Of a DNA stretch of 23,001 nt, positions 1 through 7,102 are shown piece after piece. The notes under the pieces are model-generated. The model ran no database searches. It was not told the DNA's origin and was given only the letters and a program-made list of their open reading frames with translations. Origin of the DNA: Chrysochromulina parva (taxonomy: Eukaryota > Haptophyta > Prymnesiales > Chrysochromulinaceae); NCBI GenBank assembly GCA_002887195.1, contig PJAB01000620.1, forward strand, positions 1 through 23,001, written 5' to 3'. The translations under genes and the position numbers were made by a program. How positions within the stretch are numbered: position 1 is the stretch's first letter; every line of letters starts with the position of its first letter.

Positions 1-2187
1 CATCTTGCCACGCTGAATCGCCTGCACCTTGGTCACCGCGGCGGCCTCGGCAGCTGCTTGGGCCTCAGCCTCCCTGGCCGACGCCTCGGCCTCCATAGCC
101 TCCGCCTCGGCCGCCTCGACTGCCGCCTCGGCCGCCTCGATCACTGCCCTGGCCGCCTCGGCCGCCGCCCTGGCCGCCTCGGCCGCTGCCTCAGTCTCTG
201 CCTTGGCCGCCGCCTTGGCCGCCTCGGCTGCAGCCTTGACTGCATTCTCGATCGCCGCCTCGGCGGCCTCAGCCGCGGCCATCTCGGCCGCCTCCAACTC
301 GGCCGCCGCCGCCTCGACCGACGCCTCGGCCGACGCCTTGGCCGCCGCCTTTGCCTCATCGGCGGCAGCAGCCATAGCAGCCGTCTCATCCTCCCAATCG
401 CGCTTCCAAAAAGCGTAGACAGCAGACAACTTGGGCCTGGCAAACCTGGCAAAAACAGCGGTGAGAAGCCGCTGGCGCCACTGCATCTCATAGAATATAT
501 CGGCCCACGTCTCGAAGCCCCTTGCGATTTCTTTCTGGTTCATCCGACGTGCCGCAATCTGGCTGAGGCGCTCGATGCGCTTCTCCTTCTCGTAAGCGGC
601 CTGGGCTTCACGCTGGCGAGCGAGCTCCCCGTCGGCCGCCTCCTGGGCAGCTTTGGCCGCTGCCGCCACGGCCGCCTTGGCCTCAGCTGCTGCACGCGCT
701 GCGGCTGCCTCTTCGGCCTTCCGCTGCAGCGATTGCGTCATGGAGGCCGCCGCAGCCACCTCCGCTGCCACCGCCAATGCCATCACAGACCCTGCCAGCC
801 TCGATGCTGGGTTCCCCGCAGCTTTGTTCCGGGCCATCTCGCCACGCTGAAACGCCTGCACCTTGATCGCCGCGGCCTGCTGTGCTGCCGCCTTCGCTGC
901 TGCTGCTGCCTGTTCCTCGCGCAGAGCGTACTGGACATACTCGGCCAGGTCCAACGTGCCACTGCCATCGAGGTCGAGGCGTGAGAAGAGATCTTTGAGC
1001 TCCTTCTCCGTCGGTTCCGGCAGGCCATCTTTAGCGCATCGATGTTTGCGCATCGTACTGAACTCATCGAAATCGAGCTCCGTACTGCCGTCGAAGTCAG
1101 CTTTCATAAACTCGTCCACGCGGGTCTTCATGTTGCTCTTGAAGTCGACCTTCACCGCGGCATGCTCTGCCCTTCGCCGCGGTCCCGCCGCCTTCTCTGC
1201 TGCTGCCCTTTCTGCTGCTGCCTCTTTTCTTCGTGCTCTCTCGGCCGACCGCCTGCTCGCCTCGGCCTCACGCTGCTGCCGGAGCTGCTCTTTGGGTGGG
1301 CGCTCGATCATGCCGCGCGCGGTGAGCACGCGTCGGATGCGCGCCTCCGCTGGTATATTGCGTACGTGCTTGCCGACTATGCGACTGGCGCGCCGCTCCG
1401 TAAAGCGGGCGAGCGCCACCTCGTCCGCGCGCATGTCGATGACCACCTTAGCCTCCGCGCCAATGTCGGTGCCCGACGTGGAAGCGATGTTCCTGAGCGC
1501 ACCCGCGGCATACTTGACGATGTTCTCGTCCTCGTGCGCGAGCAGCTGGCTCAGCAGCGTGTCAACGTGGTGCACGAGCGCACGCTCCGACCACTCTGCG
1601 TCGTGGCACAGGTTCTGAACGAGGCCGCATGCAAACATGAGGATGAACTCGTCGCTCGACTTGAGGAAGCGGAAGATTACGCGCTCCACGCCGATCTTCA
1701 GCAGCGCCTTCTTCGAAAGCACCGAGGCGTGGTCCACCGAGTCCGAGCACAGGTTGCCGAGCAGCAGCAGTGCCTGCTGGTGCACCTCGACCGGCTGGTC
1801 CGGGTCAGCCATCAGAAACGTAAGCTGGGTCAGCCCGTTGTGTTCGCGCATGAGCTGGCCGAGGCGCGCCCCGTCCTCGTCGAAGGCGGTGCTCACCATC
1901 TCGGACAGCGTAAATACTGCCACTTCCACCTCCTCTTGCACTGGCGAGTTCATGAACTCGATGAGCTGTATGAGCGCCAGCTCATCCGCATCGTGCTGTG
2001 CAGGCTGGGCCATCTGCTCAGCCTGAGATAGCAGCTGATTCATGTTCCGGAATGGTTGCTGCAGCGCTGTCACCTCGGCCAGCAACAGTCTGGCGGCGGC
2101 GCTGAGCGCGGCGGGGCGCTCCTGCTGTTTCTGTGCGGATTGTCGCCGGCTGTTGTGTGCTTTTCTAAGAGCCCGCGATGGCGTCAT
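1..2187 (-). CDS. ARM-repeat / EF-hand / IQ / Ala-rich coiled-coil protein (5' part, runs off left edge)
   Basis: One minus-strand frame is open for 729 codons, from an ATG at 2187 to the window edge, with no stop; the 3' end is missing. An in-frame stop lies upstream of this ATG, and it is the first ATG after that stop. Residues about 55-250 are Leu-rich helical repeats of armadillo type (for example ALLLLGNLCSDS and YAAGALRNIAS). A basic, Ala/Glu/Arg-rich linker follows. A pair of EF-hands has canonical 12-residue loops, DFDGSTELDFDE (364-375) and DLDGSGTLDLAE (405-416). An IQ-like motif, IKVQAFQRGEMAR, lies near 441, and a second, VTKVQAIQRGKM, sits at the edge. Residues about 558-602 are rich in Trp and aromatics. 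Residues about 610-715 are an almost pure Ala/Glu/Lys helix. Known family properties suggest a calcium- and calmodulin-responsive cytoskeletal or scaffold protein; that role is inference. The opposite-strand Ala- and Arg-rich frames here are shadows. Confidence 0.8.
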   Translation of the reverse strand, partial: MTPSRALRKAHNSRRQSAQKQQERPAALSAAARLLLAEVTALQQPFRNMNQLLSQAEQMAQPAQHDADELALIQLIEFMNSPVQEEVEVAVFTLSEMVSTAFDEDGARLGQLMREHNGLTQLTFLMADPDQPVEVHQQALLLLGNLCSDSVDHASVLSKKALLKIGVERVIFRFLKSSDEFILMFACGLVQNLCHDAEWSERALVHHVDTLLSQLLAHEDENIVKYAAGALRNIASTSGTDIGAEAKVVIDMRADEVALARFTERRASRIVGKHVRNIPAEARIRRVLTARGMIERPPKEQLRQQREAEASRRSAERARRKEAAAERAAAEKAAGPRRRAEHAAVKVDFKSNMKTRVDEFMKADFDGSTELDFDEFSTMRKHRCAKDGLPEPTEKELKDLFSRLDLDGSGTLDLAEYVQYALREEQAAAAAKAAAQQAAAIKVQAFQRGEMARNKAAGNPASRLAGSVMALAVAAEVAAAASMTQSLQRKAEEAAAARAAAEAKAAVAAAAKAAQEAADGELARQREAQAAYEKEKRIERLSQIAARRMNQKEIARGFETWADIFYEMQWRQRLLTAVFARFARPKLSAVYAFWKRDWEDETAAMAAAADEAKAAAKASAEASVEAAAAELEAAEMAAAEAAEAAIENAVKAAAEAAKAAAKAETEAAAEAARAAAEAARAVIEAAEAAVEAAEAEAMEAEASAREAEAQAAAEAAAVTKVQAIQRGKM
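129..357 (-). repeat. GCC/GAG/GCG codon-repeat tract encoding the Ala/Glu-rich helix
   Basis: The DNA here is a degenerate minisatellite of GCC GAG GCG-type codons read on the minus strand. It gives A-E-A-A-E-A-like heptad-compatible sequence inside the ARM/EF-hand/IQ gene. Its low complexity also opens long meaningless frames on the opposite strand. Confidence 0.7.
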
Positions 2188-2720
2188 TTCCGAAAAAAGT
2201 AACCAATGAGCAATGTTCCGCACGGGGTTCTTACCAGCTTAGGTCGAGCGCCACACTTGCCATCACTCGCTCTCTCTTGAGCACGGCTCCTCCCCTCACG
2301 TGTCACGAGCACGCTCACGAAAACCAACATCCTCGATGCACACCACATTCAACCCCACAACGCCCACGGCCACGCGCGGCAATCGATTTCATCGGGAGGT
2401 CCTCATGCTCCGGCATATCGGTGCCCGCGATCCGGCAGCGGCACGCCCCTCTCATCGCCTTCTCACCCGTCGCTCACTGCGTCTCGCACAGAGAAGAATA
2501 CCAAAGCCCCCACTTTTCACAGCTGCCGACTCCAAGGTCGCCTCCATCGCCTGGGAGGGCCTGCCCCTGCAGCCGTCGGGATCCCGATGGCGCTCGCCGA
2601 CCCCAAGGCTACCCCAAGGCTCTTGCTTGCTTGCTGAGGCGCCTGCGAGCAGCGAGCCTGTCCAGCCTGAGAGAGCTCCGCATAGTCCTGTGGAGCTCAT
2701 TACCACAGGGCAACGCAAAA
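2188..2720. other. Intergenic: upstream of the ARM/EF-hand gene, downstream of the EBP-like gene
   Basis: This 533-bp spacer lies between two minus-strand genes, so it should hold the 5' flank of the ARM/EF-hand gene and the 3' flank of the EBP-like gene. Frames open across it on the plus strand are Pro/Arg/Ser-rich, have no recognisable domain and run into the antisense of the next gene. A GGTAAG-type splice donor-like sequence lies about 40 bp upstream of the 2187 ATG, so a 5' UTR intron is possible but not shown. I see no RNA gene. Confidence 0.5.
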
Positions 2721-3722
2721 TCAGGGGGCCGAGGTCGGCTTTGGCAGCCGCTCAAGAAACGAAGGGGCCCAAGGCGGGGCCCAAGAGTCAACAATTTTCT
2801 GAGCCGCCAAATAAAGTTCTGAGCCGCTAAGGAATTTCTGGGCCGCCAATGGAAGCTGGATTTCTGGCCAGCCAAATACTGTGAAGCTGCCCTCGAGTAT
2901 GAGCCGCGAGCATGCCCACATGCCCACAGCCGGGAAGAGGATCCAGATGCCGTTGGCGGGCACGACGATGCCCCACATGTGCGCGCGCGGCGCACGCTCG
3001 AAGCGACGGTTGTTGAAGTACTGGAAAAAGTAGACGTACGTGCCGTACATTTCCTGCCAGAATTTGACGATGCCGAGCATGCCGAGCACCCGCGCCTCGA
3101 GTACGTGGCGCGTCATGCCGATTGCGAAGATGATCGTCGGCAACAGCGTCGTCACGCCGTTGCCAACATCGACGCAATACCCGAAGGAAGTCGTGTCGGC
3201 GTACGACGGGTCGAGGGCGGCGTATTGGCTCCACATGAAGGCCCAATACTTGAGGCTGAGCAGTTCCGTGAAGTGCACGCGCTCGAAGAGGAAGACAGGC
3301 GGCAGCACGCCCACGCCGTACTTGGCAGTGTAGTCCGCGTGCTGCTGCTGGATCAACCCCGGGTAGAGAAGCAGCGCGAGTTCGCACACGGCGATCCACG
3401 CGTTGATCACGCAGAAGACGGCGAGGAAGGCCTGCGTCGGGTTGAAGCCATGCTTGCTTGAGTGCCACAAGAGGAGGGCGCCGATGAACGCCACGTGGTA
3501 AAGCACCACGTAGGCTATGCACGGCAGAGCGCCCGAGCGCGTGGGCGTCGGGGTGGGCGCGATATGAGCCGGGATCTTGTTTGCTTCAGGCGTGAAGCCA
3601 AGTCCCGGTGGATACAATGGTGGCTTATTTGGTGTTGGGGCCGCACGCCGCGGCGATCGAGTCATACGGGGTGGCATGGGAGGTGTCCTTTGAAAAGGAC
3701 AGGAGTGAAGGAAGAGCGCCAT
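2721..3722 (-). CDS. EBP/EXPERA-like multi-pass membrane protein
   Basis: From the ATG at 3722 this encodes 333 aa. Other in-frame ATGs at 3677 and 3665 are equally possible, because the first 60 residues are a Pro-rich tail. Hydrophobic segments lie at about 66-87, 97-120, 187-204, 218-236 and 250-275. Features recalling the emopamil-binding/EXPERA family are a Trp/Tyr/Asp-rich loop between helices (WSQYAALDPSYAD, 164-176), a KFWQEMYGTYVYF helix and a late NGIWILFP helix with the Asn-x-x-Trp pattern. EXPERA proteins include sterol delta8-delta7 isomerase and TM6SF/TMEM97-type proteins of the ER. The exact activity cannot be assigned, and the match is by pattern only. The frame extends upstream to 4385, but that part lies opposite the UFSP2 coding region and is not credible. 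The C-terminal tail after about residue 285 is built from imperfect short repeats. Confidence 0.6.
   Translation of the reverse strand: MALFLHSCPFQRTPPMPPRMTRSPRRAAPTPNKPPLYPPGLGFTPEANKIPAHIAPTPTPTRSGALPCIAYVVLYHVAFIGALLLWHSSKHGFNPTQAFLAVFCVINAWIAVCELALLLYPGLIQQQHADYTAKYGVGVLPPVFLFERVHFTELLSLKYWAFMWSQYAALDPSYADTTSFGYCVDVGNGVTTLLPTIIFAIGMTRHVLEARVLGMLGIVKFWQEMYGTYVYFFQYFNNRRFERAPRAHMWGIVVPANGIWILFPAVGMWACSRLILEGSFTVFGWPEIQLPLAAQKFLSGSELYLAAQKIVDSWAPPWAPSFLERLPKPTSAP
2797..2878. repeat. Four imperfect copies of TTCTGAGCCGCCAA-type repeat in the 3' coding end
   Basis: Copies begin at about 2797, 2817, 2836 and 2862, as TTCTGAGCCGCCAA, TTCTGAGCCGCTAA, TTCTGGGCCGCCAA and TTCTGGCCAGCCAA. On the coding minus strand they give the repeated LAAQK-like tail of the EBP-like protein. 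Spacing is irregular (20, 19 and 26 bp). Confidence 0.75.
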
Positions 3723-4038
3723 GTTGAGCGATGCGTGAGCGATTGCGACCGTACAATGTACCTGCCCGTCATTTGCGTGTCGCCGTCGAGTAGAAAGAGT
3801 GATGGGGGGGTTGGATTCCTTCCCGGCTGAAGATCGCGGCGTGGTGAGCACGGACGCAATTGTGCGCGTTGTGTTGAACAGCACCAGCAATCGCCGATTA
3901 ACGGCCTGTGTAATTGCAGGCTGTGTCGGCCACGCCTCCGTCCATCGCGATAGCGGCCCCGAGCTTGGGGGCCCGGAGGGCGCGCGCGTTGTGTGTTTCA
4001 CAGCAGCAGCAATCGCTCTCGCTTCGTGCTCTCCGATC
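3723..4038. promoter_or_regulatory. Divergent spacer between the EBP-like gene and UFSP2
   Basis: The two genes face away from each other across this 316-bp interval, so it should contain both 5' flanks. The plus frame is open here from an ATG at 3802 and could extend the protease by 79 residues, but those residues are Val/Ala/Ser-rich and unremarkable. I saw no clear TATA box. Confidence 0.4.
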
Positions 4039-6341
4039 ATGGAGCTCTCCGAAGCAATCGCCTCGCACGCGGCCTCCGCGCCCGACCGAGCATGCGGTTG
4101 GCTCGTCGGCACCACCGAGCCGGTTGCAGCGCCGTTCGGCCTCGTCCGCTGCGTCCGCTCGTCCGCCGATGGACTTCCTGAGTGGGAAGTGGAGGCCGCC
4201 GAGCTGTCCAAATACGTGCCATGCGGGATGAATGTGATCGGCTGGTACGTGGTGGGATGGGATGCTGAGGAGCTGTCCGTGTTGGTCAAGACACACGCGG
4301 TTTCACTCAGCAGAGTGCTGGCTCGCTCGAGCGACGTCATCTTTGCGACTGGCAGCACGGCCAGTGTAGCCTTCTTCCGCTGCACGGCACTCGCCGGCGG
4401 TGCCCTCGAGCCGATTGAGGCGCCGCCGCCGGCGGAAGTGGCGCTCGCCGCACTCCACGAGACTCACATACTGCTACGCGCGCGGCCCACCGTGCATCTG
4501 CAAGTGCGCTATCGCGCCGGCGCCGATGGAGGCAGCGAATGGGCCGAAGTGCACGGCGCGGCGAGCGCGGCGGCGCGTGAGCAGCTGCGGAGCGAGCGCA
4601 CGTGCTTCGCCTTCCCGCAGGCGCGCCACGTGGGCGTCGTCAGCCTTGCGGCCAGCGCCAGCCGGCCAGCGCCGCTCGCGACCGGTCCCTGCGGCGCCCT
4701 CGATGACCGCAGCGGCGCCGCAGCCGGTCAAGACTCCGAGGCCGACGGAGACGGCGGTGGCAAAAAGGGTGGTGGCAAGAAGAGCGGTGGCAAGGGCAAG
4801 ACGGGCGGCGGCGGCGGCGCCCTCGGAGCGGTGGCATCCGCAGCCACCGGTGACGCGGGGCCCGCGGCGGCACCCGGCACGCCTATGACAGTGCAGATGC
4901 TCTGGCCGCAGTGTGTTCCTCCCAGCGGCGTCAACGGCGGCCGCCACCCCGCGCCAACACTCTCTATCGAGCCATGTGGCCCCTACCCGACCTCTTCGAT
5001 GGCGCTGCCGCTCCAGCTGGATGCGCTCGTGTATGTGTCGCGCGCGCTGCCGCTCGCAGACGCGCTCTCGTGCCTGCAGTCGGCACTCGTGGCGCAACTC
5101 GAAGCTCTCTCGGCCGCACACCTCGCAGCCGCTCCCTCGGCTGCCGCTGCGCAAGCTGTGCGAGCGACCGTGTGCGTCTTTCGCCCTGCCGAGCTGATGC
5201 TGATGCACACGCAGATGTATGTGCTGCCGCTAGCCGGGGAGGCGACAGAGCCGAGCACGCGCGAGATGCGCGTGGCCGCGCATCGTCGGCTCGGTCTGCC
5301 GCTGGATCGGCCCCTGCTGCGCACCTGTAATGCCATTGGTTTGGGCTCAAGCGCGGGCGGCGCAGGCGGCGCGGGTACGCCGATCCCGGGCATCCTGCGC
5401 GACGTGCACCTCGGGCTGAGCCCGCCGGCGCTCAAGAACGCGCAAGTCGCTCTCGTGCAAGGCACCTATGAGTATTTCCACTACATGCAGTGGACAGGCC
5501 ACGGCCAAGAGGGTTACCGCAAGTCGTACGATGACTGTGGCTGGGGGTGTGCTTACCGGTCACTCATGTCGATCATCTCGTGGTTTCGGCTGCAAGGCTA
5601 TACGACACTTCCCAACCCGACACACCTTGAGATTCAGAAGACGCTCGTCGAGCACTGCGGGCAGGTGAGGACCTCTGATCGCCTCTTCATGGCCTCTGAT
5701 GGCCTCTGATGGCCGCTGATGGCCGCTGATGGCCTCTGATGGCCTCTGATGACCGTCGAGCACTGTAGCCAGGTGCTCAGCCAATGCCATAGCTCCCCGG
5801 GTCCGCTCCATCCCTCCCACCCTCTTCCTTCTACACCCTCCTTCCACCCCCCTCCTTCCACCCCCTCCTTCCACACCCCTCCTTCCACCCCCCTCTCACG
5901 CGTGTCGTGTCCGCATCCGGCGCATAGGATCCGGGGGCACTCCTCGGCAAGAAGATGTGGCTGGGCTCGCAGGACCTCGCCTACTATCTCGACTACGCGC
6001 TCGGCGTCACGTGTCGGACCGAGGTGTTCCAATCCGGAGATGACGTCTCGTCGGGCGGACGGAAGCTGTTGCATCATTTCCAGACTCAGGGCACGCCAGT
6101 CATGATCGGCGGAGGCGAGCTCGCGTTCACGCTGCTCGGCATCGCCTTCGACGACAAATCGGGCGACGCGCGCTACCTCATCATGGACCCGCACTACACG
6201 GGAGCGGATGAGATCGGCCAGATTCAGCCAAAGTGGGTTGGCTGGAAGTCGGCCGACTCCCTCACTCACCTCGGCACGAAACTCTTCAAGTCGGACACCT
6301 TCTATATGTTCTGCCTGCCCGATCGGCCGAGCGACGTGTGA
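4039..6341 (+). CDS. UFSP2: Ufm1-specific protease, UFSP2 type (peptidase family C78), one intron
   Basis: Exons are 4039-5664 and 5928-6341, giving 679 aa. UFSP2 proteases mature the Ufm1 precursor and remove Ufm1 from conjugates, largely at the ER. The C-terminal catalytic domain (about 475-679) is clear. The catalytic Cys is C504 in the GWGCAYRSL motif, and Asp/His are D629 and H631 in DPHYTGAD. This matches the Cys...Asp-Pro-His order and spacing of animal UFSP2. The family motifs GTPVMIGGG and CLPDRP are also present, the latter near the C-terminus. The N-terminal part is much longer than usual (human UFSP2 is about 470 aa) and includes a Gly/Lys-rich linker at about residues 235-265. 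The start at 4039 is chosen because sequence before it looks non-coding; ATG 3802 is an alternative. The splice is phase 0, CAG|gtgagg...catag|GAT, and restores an ungapped family match. Confidence 0.92.
5671..5750 (+). repeat. Decamer array, GGCCTCTGAT, 8 units
   Basis: There are eight contiguous 10-bp units. The first two are degenerate, and the rest are GGCCTCTGAT or GGCCGCTGAT. The array lies wholly inside the UFSP2 intron, directly after the donor. The same unit occurs in an intron of the NT-C2 gene at 11880-11944, on the other strand but in the same orientation relative to transcription. Confidence 0.92.
5826..5895 (+). repeat. Pyrimidine-rich tandem array, CTCCTTCCACCCC type
   Basis: There are about five imperfect units of 13-15 bp in the 3' half of the UFSP2 intron. 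The strong C/T bias on the sense strand could serve as an extended polypyrimidine tract before the acceptor at 5927. Confidence 0.8.
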
Positions 6342-7102
6342 ATCGAGGGGCGTAAGCTGGCAGCGACCGTCCCAGCGCGCGCCCACCGGCGCCGCCACAC
6401 AGCTGCGCAATTTGGAATTCAGAGACTGCGGGGAGGACCGCGCGACGGAAAGCAACCGAATCGGGGCCGTGATCGACGACCGCGACCCGTTACTCGTTAC
6501 TAGCGCAAGTTCAAAGGTCACCGAGGTCGGCACGACTACCGAGTATGCATCATGAGAACAAAGGCAAGGCGCCAAGCCCGCGAACGTCCGGTCCGCATCG
6601 TCCATCGCGGACCGCCCCGTCGCGCCCCGGTCGCGCCCCGGTCGGCGCGTACGCGGGTTCGTGTGGCGGTAGCCGCCGCTCGCAGGCGGGGGCGGGGGTC
6701 ACCCACGGCGCGCCCGACATATCGCGGGCACCGCGCTAGCCGCTACGCTTAACGCTACTCAGCCCTAGTTGCTAGTAGAAGAGTTTATCTTTTGTCTCGA
6801 CCCTCCGCGCTCCGCGGACCGTACCTTCTACCTACGAGGGCGAACGAACCGGGCGCGGGCCCCGTTCCCGTTGGCCGGGGGGCCGCGGACCCACCAGAAC
6901 CATATCCTCGGGACGGGCCTATAGCGTACTAACGACGAAAGTCAAACATCCCGGTTTGTTTGCGTCGCTTTGCATGCACGAAGCGAGCGTGGAGCGAGCG
7001 GATCACAACCGTTGTCGCACGCGCGCCCACTATGGCGGCGCGCCTGTCGCCTCGTAGACGGCGGCGCCCGCCGATGACCTCAGCACGCGCGCGGCGGCGC
7101 GC
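6342..7102. other. Convergent intergenic region between UFSP2 and the kinase gene
   Basis: This 761-bp stretch holds the 3' flanks of two converging genes. It is very GC-rich up to about 6740, with a repeated CGCGCCCCGGT element at about 6623-6645. A clear hairpin lies at 6590-6613 (GGTCCGC/GCGGACC, 10-base loop). Sequence around 6735-6800 is CGCTA-rich. No frame shows a domain, and I found no tRNA-like cloverleaf or rRNA-like sequence. Confidence 0.45.

Larger units (their letters stand above)
5665..5927 (+). other. UFSP2 intron (263 bp, GT-AG) made of two tandem arrays
   Basis: The donor is CAG|gtgagg and the acceptor is gcatag|GAT, both in phase 0; splicing joins the two halves of the C78 domain without a gap. 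The first part is an array of the 10-bp unit GGCCTCTGAT. The second is a pyrimidine-rich array of CTCCTTCCACCCC-like units. Between them, at 5754-5775, is a near copy of the exon end plus donor site found at 5646-5667 (19 of 22 identical). Confidence 0.88.

Noticed and set aside
29..2031. Several long plus-strand Ala-, Arg- or Leu-rich frames at the left end
   Set aside because: They are antisense shadows of the ARM/EF-hand/IQ gene. Only the minus frame shows EF-hand and IQ motifs, and it is open throughout.
2178..2830. Two overlapping plus-strand frames of 176-214 codons
   Set aside because: Low-information Pro/Arg/Ser composition, no domain, and both run into the 3' end of the opposite EBP-like gene.
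3723..4385. N-terminal extension of the EBP-like protein up to 4385
   Set aside because: It lies opposite UFSP2 exon 1, has Thr/Ser/Pro-rich composition and no support; internal ATGs at 3722-3665 suit the membrane fold.
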